Part shown: positions 40,256 to 48,083 of the stretch, one piece after another
Layout: every line of letters starts with the position of its first letter
Numbering within the stretch: position 1 is the stretch's first letter
Assembly: GCA_910577415.1 (NCBI GenBank)
Contig: CAJTLK010000002.1
Location: 1 to 51,614 of the forward strand
Reading direction: 5' to 3'
DNA: 51,614 nt
Source: an uncultured Oscillospiraceae bacterium
Lineage (GTDB): Bacteria; Bacillota; Clostridia; Oscillospirales; Oscillospiraceae
Translations under genes and position numbers: made by a program
Notes under the pieces: generated by a model
What the model was told of the DNA's origin: nothing
The model's database searches: none
The model's input: the letters and a program-made list of their open reading frames with translations, nothing else

Positions 40256-40554
40256 TGGCTACCAAGGCTTATGACATTATCAAGCGGCCCATCATTACCG
40301 AGCAGTCCATGGCTGAGACCGACATCAAGAAGTATGTTTTTGAGGTCGCGAAGGATGCCAACAAGATCGAGATCGCCAAGGCCATCGAGGAGATCTTCGG
40401 CGTAAAGGTCGCCAAGGTCAACACCCTGAACGTCCAGGGCAAGCTGAAGCAGACAGGCCGTTTCCCCGCAGGCCGCCGCCCCAGCTGGAAGAAGGCCATG
40501 GTCACTCTCACCGAAGACTCCAAGTCCATTGAGATCTTCGAGAACATGGTGTAA
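40255..40554 (+). CDS. rplW: 50S ribosomal protein L23
   Basis: 99 residues. YDIIKRPIITEQSM and YVFEVAKDANKIEIAKAIEEIFGVKVAKVNT are conserved. It lies at the exit of the peptide tunnel, where trigger factor and SRP dock. It overlaps rplD by one base. Confidence 0.97.
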   Translation: MATKAYDIIKRPIITEQSMAETDIKKYVFEVAKDANKIEIAKAIEEIFGVKVAKVNTLNVQGKLKQTGRFPAGRRPSWKKAMVTLTEDSKSIEIFENMV

Positions 40555-40569
40555 GGAGGAGGATGAACA

Positions 40570-41403
40570 ATGGCTATCAAGACATATAAACCGACGACCC
40601 CCTCCCGGCGCCACATGACTGTGTCCGGTTTTGACGGGATCGACAAGAAGGCCAAGCCTGAGCGCAGCCTTCTGGAGAACAAGAAGAAGAACGCGGGCCG
40701 TAACAGCTATGGCCGCATCACCGTCCGCCACCGCGGCGGCGGCAACAAAGTAAAGTACCGCATTGTGGACTTCAAGCGGGACAAGGCTGGCAAGGCCACT
40801 GTGGTCAACCTGCAGTACGATCCCAACCGCTCTGCCAACATTGCCCTCATTGAGTATGAGGACGGCGAGCGCCGGTATATTCTGGCTCCCGTGGGCCTCA
40901 AGGCCGGACACATCATTATGACCGGCCCGGGCAGCGACATTCTCCCCGGCAACAGCCTGCCCATCAACGAGATCCCTGTGGGCACCATGATCCACAACAT
41001 CGAGCTCTACCCCGGCAAGGGCGGCCAGCTGGTCCGTGCCGCCGGTGTGGCCGCTCAGCTGATGGCCAAGGAGAACGGTATGGCGCAGGTGCGTCTGCCC
41101 TCCGGCGAGATGCGCTACATTCGCCTGGACTGCTGCGCCACCATTGGTCAGGTGGGCAACACCGACCATGAGAACATTCAGCTGGGCAAGGCCGGACGCA
41201 AGCGCCACATGGGCTGGCGGCCCACCGTCCGCGGCTCTGTCATGAACCCCAACGACCACCCCCACGGCGGCGGCGAGGGCAAGAGCCCGGTGGGGCGTCC
41301 CGGCCCGGTCACTCCCTGGGGCAAGCCCGCTATGGGCTACAAGACCCGTAAGGGCAAGAACCGCACTGAGAAGTTCATCGTCAAGCACCGCAATGCGAAG
41401 TAA
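40570..41403 (+). CDS. rplB: 50S ribosomal protein L2
   Basis: 277 residues. IKTYKPTTPSRRHMTV at the start, then GRITVRHRGGGNKVKYRIVDFKR and the C-terminal RGSVMNPNDHPHGGGEGKSPVG containing the universally conserved His near the peptidyl-transferase centre. AAGGAGG precedes the start. Confidence 0.98.
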   Translation: MAIKTYKPTTPSRRHMTVSGFDGIDKKAKPERSLLENKKKNAGRNSYGRITVRHRGGGNKVKYRIVDFKRDKAGKATVVNLQYDPNRSANIALIEYEDGERRYILAPVGLKAGHIIMTGPGSDILPGNSLPINEIPVGTMIHNIELYPGKGGQLVRAAGVAAQLMAKENGMAQVRLPSGEMRYIRLDCCATIGQVGNTDHENIQLGKAGRKRHMGWRPTVRGSVMNPNDHPHGGGEGKSPVGRPGPVTPWGKPAMGYKTRKGKNRTEKFIVKHRNAK

Positions 41404-41418
41404 GGAGGAGAGTAAAAT

Positions 41419-41691
41419 ATGTCCAGAAGCATTAAGAAGGGCCCGTTTTGCGCTCCCGAGCTGCTCAAGCGGGTCGATGAGCTGAATAAGGCCAACGACA
41501 AGAAAGTCCTGAAGACCTGGAGCCGCGCCTCCACCATCTTCCCCTCTTTCGTGGGCCACACCTTTGCCGTCCACGATGGCCGCAAGCACGTGCCCGTTTA
41601 CGTGACCGAGGATATGGTGGGCCACAAGCTGGGCGAGTTCGCCCCCACCCGTACCTTCAAGGGCCACTCTGGCACCAAGGCCGCGCAGTAA
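41419..41691 (+). CDS. rpsS: 30S ribosomal protein S19
   Basis: 90 residues. SRSIKKGPFCAPELLKRV, then WSRASTIFPSFVGHTFAVHDGRKHVPVYV and HKLGEFAPTRTFKGH are typical. It sits in the 30S head near S13. AAGGAGG precedes the start. Confidence 0.97.
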   Translation: MSRSIKKGPFCAPELLKRVDELNKANDKKVLKTWSRASTIFPSFVGHTFAVHDGRKHVPVYVTEDMVGHKLGEFAPTRTFKGHSGTKAAQ

Positions 41692-41706
41692 GGGAGGAGA
41701 GAGAAT

Positions 41707-42048
41707 ATGGAAGCGAAAGCGACTCTGAAATATGCCCGCATCTCTCCCCGCAAGGTCGCCATCGTCTGCGACCTGATCCGGGGCAAGAGCGTGGGCCAGG
41801 CTACCGCCATTCTGATGGCTACCCCCAAGGCTGCCTCCGAGCTGCTGCTGAAGCTGCTCAAGAGCGCCGCCGCCAACGCCGAGAACAACCACGGTATGGA
41901 CCCCGAGAAGCTGTATGTGTCCAATGCCTTCGGTACTCCCGGCCCCATCATCAAGCGGATCCGCCCCCGCGCCCAGGGCCGGGCGTTCCGCATCAACAAG
42001 CGCACTTCTCACATTACCGTCGCTGTGGCGGAAAAGGAGGCCAAGTAA
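41707..42048 (+). CDS. rplV: 50S ribosomal protein L22
   Basis: 113 residues. AKATLKYARISPRKVAIVCDLIRGKSVGQA and the tip loop IRPRAQGRAFRINKRTSHITV, which reaches into the exit tunnel, are present. GGGAGG lies upstream; the stop is followed one base later by rpsC. Confidence 0.97.
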   Translation: MEAKATLKYARISPRKVAIVCDLIRGKSVGQATAILMATPKAASELLLKLLKSAAANAENNHGMDPEKLYVSNAFGTPGPIIKRIRPRAQGRAFRINKRTSHITVAVAEKEAK

Positions 42049-42049
42049 T

Positions 42050-42940
42050 ATGGGACAGAAAGTCAATCCTCACGGCCTCCGCGTAGGCGTCATTAAGGAC
42101 TGGGATTCCCGCTGGTATGCCAAGAACGAGCTGGTGGGCGACCTGCTGGTGGAGGACCACAAGATCCGCGAGTACCTGAAGAAGACCCTGTACTCCGCCG
42201 GTGTGCCCAAGATCGAGATCGAGCGTGACAACGCCAAGGTCCGTATCTACCTACACTGCGCCAAGCCCGGCGTGGTCATTGGCAAGGGCGGCGCTGAGAT
42301 CGAGCGCATCCGCGCTCAGGTGGAAAAAATGATCGGCAAGAGCGTGGCTCTCAACATTGTTGAGGTCAAGTCTCCCGACGTCAACGCCCAGCTGGTGGCT
42401 GAGAACATTGCCCAGCAGCTGGAGGGCCGCATCGGCCACCGCCGCGCCATGAAGAACGCCATGGGCCGTGCTATGCGTGCCGGCGCTCTGGGCATCAAGG
42501 TCTGCTGCTCTGGCCGTCTGGGCGGGCGCGAGATCGCCGGTGTGGAGCACTACCACGACGGCACTATCCCCCTGCAGACTCTCCGTGCCGATGTGGAGTA
42601 TGGCTTCACTGAGGCTGCTACCACCTATGGCCGCATCGGCGTTAAGGTGTGGATCTACAAGGGCGAGGTCCTGACCCAGACCCTGCGTACCACTCCCCGC
42701 ACCCTGGACACCAAGAACTTCAAGGAGCGTCCTGACCGTCCCCGCCGTGACCGCCGGGATGGAGACCGCCGGGACGGTGATCGCCGGGGCGGCTTCCGCC
42801 GTGACGGGGACCGCCGCCAGAGCGGACCCACCTACAACCGTGTGCAGAGCCGTCCGGCTCCCAAGGCCGCTCCGGCTCCCGCCGCTGAGGCGCCTGTGGA
42901 GGCCGCCGCTCCTGAGATTCAGGAAGGAGGGCAAGAATAA
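42050..42940 (+). CDS. rpsC: 30S ribosomal protein S3 with long charged tail
   Basis: 296 residues against about 215-230 in most bacteria. The normal part (1-220) has GQKVNPHGLRVGVIKDWDSRWYA, the KH domain with VVIGKGGAEIERIR, and GIKVWIYKGEVL. Residues 225-296 form an unusual tail: Arg/Asp repeats (RRDGDRR units) then Ala/Pro/Glu-rich sequence. The core start at 42050 was chosen for MGQKVNP and the upstream AAGGAGG. S3 is at the mRNA entry channel, where helicase activity of the ribosome resides. Confidence 0.96.
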   Translation: MGQKVNPHGLRVGVIKDWDSRWYAKNELVGDLLVEDHKIREYLKKTLYSAGVPKIEIERDNAKVRIYLHCAKPGVVIGKGGAEIERIRAQVEKMIGKSVALNIVEVKSPDVNAQLVAENIAQQLEGRIGHRRAMKNAMGRAMRAGALGIKVCCSGRLGGREIAGVEHYHDGTIPLQTLRADVEYGFTEAATTYGRIGVKVWIYKGEVLTQTLRTTPRTLDTKNFKERPDRPRRDRRDGDRRDGDRRGGFRRDGDRRQSGPTYNRVQSRPAPKAAPAPAAEAPVEAAAPEIQEGGQE

Positions 42941-42942
42941 CC

Positions 42943-43380
42943 ATGCTGATGCCCAAGAGAAGCAAGTACCGCCGCGTTCACCGCGGTCGTATGACCGGCC
43001 GTGCTATGCGCGGCAATAAGGTCGCCTACGGCGACTGGGGCCTTGCCACCACCGAGCCGGCCTGGATCACCTCCAACCAGATCGAGGCCGCCCGTATCGC
43101 CATGACCCGCTACACCAAGCGTGGCGGTAAGGTGTGGATCAAGGTGTTCCCCGACAAGCCTGTGACCAGCAAGGCTCTCGGCACCCGTATGGGTTCCGGC
43201 AAGGGCGCCCCCGACCACTGGATCGCCGTGGTCAAGCCTGACCGGGTCATGTTCGAGATCGCCGGAGTCAGTGAGGAAGTGGCCAAGGAGGCCCTCCGCC
43301 TGGCCAGCCATAAGCTGCCTGTCAAGTGCAAGATCGTGAAGCGTGAAGACGCTCCTGTGACCGAGAATGGTGGTGAATGA
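42943..43380 (+). CDS. rplP: 50S ribosomal protein L16
   Basis: 145 residues. MLMPKRSKYRRVHRGRMTG and the conserved PDKPVTSKALGTRMGSGKGAPDHWIAVVKPDRVMFEI segment near the A site. AGGAGG lies upstream within the end of rpsC. It overlaps rpmC by four bases. Confidence 0.97.
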   Translation: MLMPKRSKYRRVHRGRMTGRAMRGNKVAYGDWGLATTEPAWITSNQIEAARIAMTRYTKRGGKVWIKVFPDKPVTSKALGTRMGSGKGAPDHWIAVVKPDRVMFEIAGVSEEVAKEALRLASHKLPVKCKIVKREDAPVTENGGE

Positions 43381-43580
43381 AGATGAAAGCAAGTGACGTC
43401 CGTAAAATGAGCGCCGCCGAGCTTGAGACCAAGCTGGGCGAGCTGAAGAAGGATCTGTTCCAGCTCCGTCTTCAGCACGCGACCAATCAGCTGGAGAATC
43501 CCGTGAAGATCGCCGAGGTCAAGCGGGATATTGCCAGAGTCAAGACCATTATCCGCGAGCAGCAGCTCGCCGGCCGATAA
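43377..43580 (+). CDS. rpmC: 50S ribosomal protein L29
   Basis: 67 residues. Two-helix protein: KASDVRKMSAAELETKLGELKKDLFQLRLQHATNQLENP and IAEVKRDIARVKTIIREQ. It lies near the tunnel exit. ATG 43377 overlaps the rplP stop; ATG 43383 is an alternative start two codons later. Confidence 0.96.
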   Translation: MKMKASDVRKMSAAELETKLGELKKDLFQLRLQHATNQLENPVKIAEVKRDIARVKTIIREQQLAGR

Positions 43581-43593
43581 GGAGGAGTAAGAT

Positions 43594-43857
43594 ATGGAAG
43601 AGAAGCGTACTTCTTCCCGCAAGACCAGAGTCGGCCTGGTGGTCTCTGATAAGATGGACAAGACCGTTGTGGTGGCCATCGCCGACCGTGTGGCTCACCC
43701 GCTGTACAAGAAGATCGTCAAGCGGACCTATAAGCTCAAGGCCCATGACGAGAAGAATGAGTGTGGCGTGGGTGACCGCGTCCGCGTGATGGAGACCCGC
43801 CCCCTGAGCAAGGACAAGCGTTGGCGCGTGGTCGAGATCATCGAAAAAGCGAAATAA
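43594..43857 (+). CDS. rpsQ: 30S ribosomal protein S17
   Basis: 87 residues. OB-fold rRNA-binding protein: RKTRVGLVVSDKMDKTVVVAI, HPLYKKIVKRTYKLKAHDEKNECGVGDRVRVMETRPLSKDKRWRVVEII. AAGGAGG precedes the start. Confidence 0.97.
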   Translation: MEEKRTSSRKTRVGLVVSDKMDKTVVVAIADRVAHPLYKKIVKRTYKLKAHDEKNECGVGDRVRVMETRPLSKDKRWRVVEIIEKAK

Positions 43858-43869
43858 GGAGGTGCCGAT

Positions 43870-44238
43870 ATGATTCAGCAGGAAACTTATCTGAAGGTCG
43901 CCGATAATACCGGCGCCAAGGAGATCAAGACCATCCGGGTGCTGGGCGGTTCTACGAGAAAGTTTGGCAACATCGGCGACGTTATCGTTGCTTCTGTCAG
44001 GAAGGCCCAGCCCGGCGGTACGGTGAAGAAGGGCGAGGTCGTCCGCGCCGTCATCGTCCGCTCCGTCAAGGGTATCCACCGTCCCGACGGTAGCTACGTC
44101 CGTTTTGACGAGAATGCCGCCGTCCTCATCCGTGACGACAAGAACCCCCGTGGTACCCGTATCTTTGGGCCGGTGGCTCGTGAGCTGCGTGACAAGGATT
44201 ACATGAAGATCCTCTCGCTGGCTCCCGAAGTTCTGTAA
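43870..44238 (+). CDS. rplN: 50S ribosomal protein L14
   Basis: 122 residues, the standard length. MIQQETYLKVADNTGAKEIKTIRVLGGS, VIVASVRKAQPGG and the ARELRDKDYMKILSLAPEVL end are diagnostic. It is at the subunit interface. AAGGAGG precedes the start. Confidence 0.98.
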   Translation: MIQQETYLKVADNTGAKEIKTIRVLGGSTRKFGNIGDVIVASVRKAQPGGTVKKGEVVRAVIVRSVKGIHRPDGSYVRFDENAAVLIRDDKNPRGTRIFGPVARELRDKDYMKILSLAPEVL

Positions 44239-44255
44239 GGGGGTAGGAGAAGAAC

Positions 44256-44573
44256 ATGAATACTTTGAGCATCAAGAAGGGCGACACCGTAGTCGTTCTC
44301 TCCGGTAAGGACAAGGGCAAGCAGGGCAAGGTCCTGACCGTTATGCCCGAGTCCAAGAAGGTCATCGTGGAGAAGGTAAACGTTGTGACCCGGCATACCA
44401 AGCCCCGCCAGCAGGGCGAGGAGGGCGGCCTCATCAAGAAGGAAGCCCCCATTTACGCCTGCAAGGTCATGCGGGTGTGCCCCAAGTGCAAGAAGCCTAC
44501 CCGCCCCGCCAGCAAGCTGGGCAAGGACGGCAAGAGAGTCCGCGTCTGCAAGAAGTGCGGCGCTGAGATCTGA
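44256..44573 (+). CDS. rplX: 50S ribosomal protein L24 with zinc-ribbon-like CxxC pairs
   Basis: 105 residues. The KOW motif GDTVVVLSGKDKGKQGKVL is followed by EKVNVVTRHTKPRQQGEEGGLI. The C-terminal half has CPKC and CKKC, which can bind zinc as in some other Clostridia. L24 initiates 50S assembly. GGGGG lies upstream of the start. Confidence 0.97.
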   Translation: MNTLSIKKGDTVVVLSGKDKGKQGKVLTVMPESKKVIVEKVNVVTRHTKPRQQGEEGGLIKKEAPIYACKVMRVCPKCKKPTRPASKLGKDGKRVRVCKKCGAEI

Positions 44574-44590
44574 GAGAGGAGGAGAAATCA

Positions 44591-45241
44591 ATGGCTGAAA
44601 AGAAAAAGCCTGAGGCCGAGGTCGCCGAGGTCAAGGAGACCAAGAAGAAGGCTGCCCCTAAGGCTGAAAAGGCCCCCAAGGCCGACGGCAAGAAGCTGCC
44701 CAACCTGAAGGCGAAGTACCAGGCCGAGATCGCTCCTGCTCTCATGCAGAAGTTCGGCTATAAGTCCACCATGCAGATCCCCCGCCTGGACAAGATCGTG
44801 GTCAACTGCGGCTGCGGCGAGGCCCGGGAGAATTCCAAGGTGCTGGAGGCCGTGGTGGGCGATCTGACCAAGATCACCGGCCAGAAGGCCATCATCACCA
44901 AGGCCAAGAAGTCCGTGGCTAACTTCAAGCTTCGTGAGGAGATGCCCATCGGCGCCAAGGTCACCCTCCGGGGGGATCGGATGTGGGAGTTCCTGGACCG
45001 CCTCTTTAACGTGGCCCTGCCCCGTGTCCGTGACTTCCGCGGCATCAACCCCAACTCCTTCGACGGCCGCGGCAATTATGCCCTGGGCGTTAAGGAACAG
45101 CTCATCTTCCCTGAGATCGAGTACGACAAGATCGACAAGATCCGGGGCATGGATATCGTTATCTGCACCACCGCCGTCACCGACGAAGAGGCCCGTGAGC
45201 TGCTGACGCTCATCGGCGCTCCCTTCGCCGCCCAGGCGTAA
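44591..45241 (+). CDS. rplE: 50S ribosomal protein L5 with N-terminal Lys/Ala/Glu extension
   Basis: 216 residues against about 180 normally. Residues 1-36 are a low-complexity Lys/Ala/Glu extension (EKKKPEAEVAEVKETKKKAA). The L5 fold starts at LPNLKAKYQAEIAPALMQKFGYKSTMQIPRLDKIVVN and contains GQKAIITKAKKSVANFKLREEMPIGAKVTLRG. GAGAGGAGG precedes the ATG at 44591, and no equally good start exists at the fold boundary, so the extension appears real. Confidence 0.96.
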   Translation: MAEKKKPEAEVAEVKETKKKAAPKAEKAPKADGKKLPNLKAKYQAEIAPALMQKFGYKSTMQIPRLDKIVVNCGCGEARENSKVLEAVVGDLTKITGQKAIITKAKKSVANFKLREEMPIGAKVTLRGDRMWEFLDRLFNVALPRVRDFRGINPNSFDGRGNYALGVKEQLIFPEIEYDKIDKIRGMDIVICTTAVTDEEARELLTLIGAPFAAQA

Positions 45242-45256
45242 GGAGGGAGAAGCAAA

Positions 45257-45442
45257 ATGGCTAAGAAATCTATGATCCTCAAGCAGCAGAGGACGCCCAA
45301 GTTCTCCACCCGCCGCTACAACCGCTGCAAGCTCTGTGGCCGGCCTCACGCCTATCTCCGGGACTACGGCATTTGCCGTATCTGCTTCCGGGAGCTGGCG
45401 TACAAGGGTCAGATTCCTGGGGTCAAAAAATCCTCTTGGTAA
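45257..45442 (+). CDS. rpsZ: 30S ribosomal protein S14, zinc type
   Basis: 61 residues, the short C+ form. AKKSMILKQQRTPKFSTRRYNRCKLCGRPHAYLRDYGICRICFRELAYKGQIPG contains the two CxxC pairs that bind zinc. GGAGGG precedes the start. The following 129-bp gap holds a hairpin (about 45495-45521, core TCGGAG/CTCCGA) and no gene. Confidence 0.97.
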   Translation: MAKKSMILKQQRTPKFSTRRYNRCKLCGRPHAYLRDYGICRICFRELAYKGQIPGVKKSSW

Positions 45443-45571
45443 TTACCAAGGGGATTTCCCCGGTTATTTGAATATCCCCAGCGGGCGGTAAAAGGTCGGA
45501 GCTGCCTAACTCCGATACCTTCCGCTCTCACGGGCCTGCGGCTCGTAATTCTGAACAGGAGGTAAGAACGT

Positions 45572-45973
45572 ATGCACATCACTGATCCCATTGCGGATAT
45601 GCTCACGCGCATCCGCAACGCGAACAACCAGAAGCACGATACGGTGGACATCCCCGCTTCCAACATGAAGAAGTCCATCGCTCAGATCCTGCTGGATGAG
45701 GGTTACGTCAAGAACTATCAGCTCATCGACGACGGTACCCAGGGCATCATCCGCATCGCTCTTAAGTACAACCAGCCCAACAAGGAGAAGGTCATCACCG
45801 GTCTGCGTCGGGTCTCCAAGCCCGGCCTGCGGGTGTATGCCGGCGCCGACGAGCTGCCCCGGGTCATCAAGGGCCTGGGCATTGCCATCGTGTCCACCTC
45901 CAAGGGCGTCATGACCGATAAGGCCGCGCGGGCCGCCCATGTGGGCGGCGAAGTGCTGGCCTTCGTGTGGTAA
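45572..45973 (+). CDS. rpsH: 30S ribosomal protein S8
   Basis: 133 residues. HITDPIADMLTRIRNANNQKHDTVDIPASNMKKSIAQIL and the C-terminal GIAIVSTSKGVMTDKAAR... GGEVLAFVW are diagnostic. It is a primary 16S rRNA binder, and in E. coli the spc-operon regulator; the gap before rpsH could carry a control site, but I cannot show one. AGGAGG precedes the start. Confidence 0.97.
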   Translation: MHITDPIADMLTRIRNANNQKHDTVDIPASNMKKSIAQILLDEGYVKNYQLIDDGTQGIIRIALKYNQPNKEKVITGLRRVSKPGLRVYAGADELPRVIKGLGIAIVSTSKGVMTDKAARAAHVGGEVLAFVW

Positions 45974-45988
45974 GGAGGGGAATGGAGA

Positions 45989-46537
45989 ATGTCTAGAATT
46001 GGTAGAATGCCGATCTCCGTCCCCGCCGGTGTGGACGTAAAGATCGACGAAGGCAACTTTGTCACTGTCAAAGGTCCTAAGGGCACCCTGACCCAGCAGC
46101 TCAGTCCTGCCATGACCATCACCCGGGAGGGCGACGTGCTCCATGTCACCCGTCCCAACGATGAGAAGGCTAACCGCAGCCTCCACGGCCTGACCCGCAG
46201 CCTGCTCCACAACATGGTGGTGGGCGTGACCGACGAGTTCAAGAAGGAACTGGAGGTCAACGGCGTGGGTTACCGCGTGGCCAAGGAGGGCAAGAAGCTG
46301 GTCATGAACCTGGGCTTCTCCCACCAAGTCATCGTGGAGGAGATCGAGGGCATCACCATCGACGTGCCCGATCCCAACCATATTACCATCCACGGTCCCG
46401 ACAAGCAGAAGGTGGGCCAGTTCGCCGCCGAAGTGAGAGAGAAGAGACCGCCTGAGCCTTACAAGGGCAAGGGCATCAAATACGCTGACGAGGTCATCCG
46501 CCGTAAGGAAGGTAAGACCGGCGTCAAGAAGAAGTAA
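45989..46537 (+). CDS. rplF: 50S ribosomal protein L6
   Basis: 182 residues. SRIGRMPISVPAGVDVKI, the internal repeat, and GPDKQKVGQFAAEVREKRPPEPYKGKGIKY near the end are conserved. It binds near the sarcin-ricin loop. AAGGAGGGG lies upstream. Confidence 0.97.
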   Translation: MSRIGRMPISVPAGVDVKIDEGNFVTVKGPKGTLTQQLSPAMTITREGDVLHVTRPNDEKANRSLHGLTRSLLHNMVVGVTDEFKKELEVNGVGYRVAKEGKKLVMNLGFSHQVIVEEIEGITIDVPDPNHITIHGPDKQKVGQFAAEVREKRPPEPYKGKGIKYADEVIRRKEGKTGVKKK

Positions 46538-46551
46538 GGAGGTGTGCTGAT

Positions 46552-46911
46552 ATGATCAAAAGACCTGATACCAACGCCCAGCGCCTGAAGCGCCATAAGC
46601 GTGTCCGCGGGAAGATCTCCGGCACGCCCGAGTGTCCCCGCCTGAACGTGTTCCGCAGCGAGACCAATATCTATGCCCAGATCATCGACGACGTCGCGGG
46701 TAAGACCCTGGTCGCCGCTTCCTCTCTGGAGAAGTCCTTCGAGGGTTCCGGCGCCAACATTGAAGGCGCTAAGAAGGTGGGCCAGATGGTGGCCGAGAAG
46801 GCCAAGGCCGCCGGCATCACCACCGTGGTCTTTGACCGCGGCGGCTATGTTTACCACGGCCGTGTGGCCGCTCTGGCCGAAGGCGCCCGTGAGGGCGGCC
46901 TGGAATTTTAA
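46552..46911 (+). CDS. rplR: 50S ribosomal protein L18
   Basis: 119 residues. RLKRHKRVRGKISGTPECPRLNVFRSETNIYAQIIDD and TTVVFDRGGYVYHGRVAALAEGAREGGLEF are typical. It binds 5S rRNA together with L5. AAGGAGG precedes the start. Confidence 0.97.
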   Translation: MIKRPDTNAQRLKRHKRVRGKISGTPECPRLNVFRSETNIYAQIIDDVAGKTLVAASSLEKSFEGSGANIEGAKKVGQMVAEKAKAAGITTVVFDRGGYVYHGRVAALAEGAREGGLEF

Positions 46912-46929
46912 CGGGAGGAGGAAACGAAC

Positions 46930-47430
46930 ATGCCTAAGTTTGAAAAAGAGCAGAGCGAGTACAGTGAGAAGCTCGTTTCCCTGAACCGCGTGTCCAAGAC
47001 CGTGAAAGGCGGCCGTGTCATGAAGTTCGCCGCCCTCATGGTGGTCGGCGATGAGAAGGGGAACGTGGGCTTCGGCACCGGCAAGGCCGCCGAAGTTCCC
47101 GAGGCCATCCGTAAGGGCATTGAGGATGCCAAGAAGCACATGGTCAAGATCTCCGTTTCCGGAACCACCATCCCCCACGAGGTGATCGGTGTGTTTGGCG
47201 CCGGTAAGGTCATGCTCAAGCCCGCCCCCGCCGGTACCGGCATCATCGCCGGCGGCCCGGTGCGTGCGGTGATGGAGGCCGCGGGTATCCGCGACATTCG
47301 CGCCAAGTGTCTGCGCTCCAACAACCCCCAGAACGTGGTCTCCGCTACCTTTGAGGGTCTGAAGTCCCTGCGGACCCCTGAAGAGGTGGCCGCGATCCGG
47401 GGCAAGAGCGTGGAAGAGATCGTCGGTTAA
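46930..47430 (+). CDS. rpsE: 30S ribosomal protein S5
   Basis: 166 residues. SEKLVSLNRVSKTVKGGRVMKFAALMVVGDEKGNVGFGTGKA, then ISVSGTTIPHEVIGVFGAGKVMLKPAPAGTGIIAGGPVRAVMEAAGI. It acts in decoding accuracy and mRNA unwinding at the entry channel. GGGAGGA precedes the start. Confidence 0.97.
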   Translation: MPKFEKEQSEYSEKLVSLNRVSKTVKGGRVMKFAALMVVGDEKGNVGFGTGKAAEVPEAIRKGIEDAKKHMVKISVSGTTIPHEVIGVFGAGKVMLKPAPAGTGIIAGGPVRAVMEAAGIRDIRAKCLRSNNPQNVVSATFEGLKSLRTPEEVAAIRGKSVEEIVG

Positions 47431-47444
47431 GGAGGTCGGGAAAA

Positions 47445-47627
47445 ATGGCTAAATTGAACATTAAACTGGTCAAGAGCCTGAACGGCCGCCTTAGTAAGCA
47501 CAAGGCCACCGCCGAGTCTCTGGGCCTGCGGAAGATCGGCGATACCACCGTGCAGCCTGATAACGAGGCTACCCGGGGCAAGATCGCCAGCATCGGTTAC
47601 CTCCTGCAGGTCACCGAGGACAAGTAA
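47445..47627 (+). CDS. rpmD: 50S ribosomal protein L30
   Basis: 60 residues. LNIKLVKSLNGRLSKHKATAESLGLRKIGDTTVQPDNEATRGKI is characteristic. AAGGAGG precedes the start; rplO follows after 14 bp. Confidence 0.97.
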   Translation: MAKLNIKLVKSLNGRLSKHKATAESLGLRKIGDTTVQPDNEATRGKIASIGYLLQVTEDK

Positions 47628-47641
47628 GGAGGATAAGAGAA

Positions 47642-48082
47642 ATGAATCTTCATGATCTCTCCCCCGCTGTCGGTTCCAACCCCAAGGCCTGGCGCAAGGG
47701 CCGGGGCGTGGGCAGCGGCAACGGTAAGACCGGTGGCCGGGGCCACAAGGGCCAGAAGGCCCGCAGCGGCGGCGGCGTCCGTGTGGGATTTGAAGGCGGC
47801 CAGATGCCTCTGGCCCGCCGTCTGCCCAAGCGGGGCTTTATCAATATTTTCGCCAAGCCCCTGGAGGCCATTAATGTGGCTTCCCTGAACAAGTTTGAGG
47901 ACGGCGCTACCGTCAATGTCTGCGACCTGCTGGATAAGGGTATCCTTTCCAAGTGCGAGTACGGCGTGAAGGTACTGGGCAACGGCACTCTGACCAAGAA
48001 GCTCACCGTCCGGGCCACTGCTTTTTCCGCCTCTGCCAAGGAAAAGATCGAAGCGGCGGGCGGAAAGGCTGAGGTGATCTGA
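47642..48082 (+). CDS. rplO: 50S ribosomal protein L15
   Basis: 146 residues. LHDLSPAVGSNPKAWRKGRGVGSGNGKTGGRGHKGQKARSGGG at the N-terminus and EGGQMPLARRLPKRGF are diagnostic. It threads through the 50S core and precedes secY as usual. AAGGAGG lies upstream. Confidence 0.97.
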   Translation: MNLHDLSPAVGSNPKAWRKGRGVGSGNGKTGGRGHKGQKARSGGGVRVGFEGGQMPLARRLPKRGFINIFAKPLEAINVASLNKFEDGATVNVCDLLDKGILSKCEYGVKVLGNGTLTKKLTVRATAFSASAKEKIEAAGGKAEVI

Positions 48083-48083
48083 T

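Noticed and set aside
40180..42066. 628-codon open frame opposite rplW-rplB-rpsS-rplV
   Set aside because: Composition mirrors antisense translation of ribosomal genes; no ribosome site and no recognisable fold.
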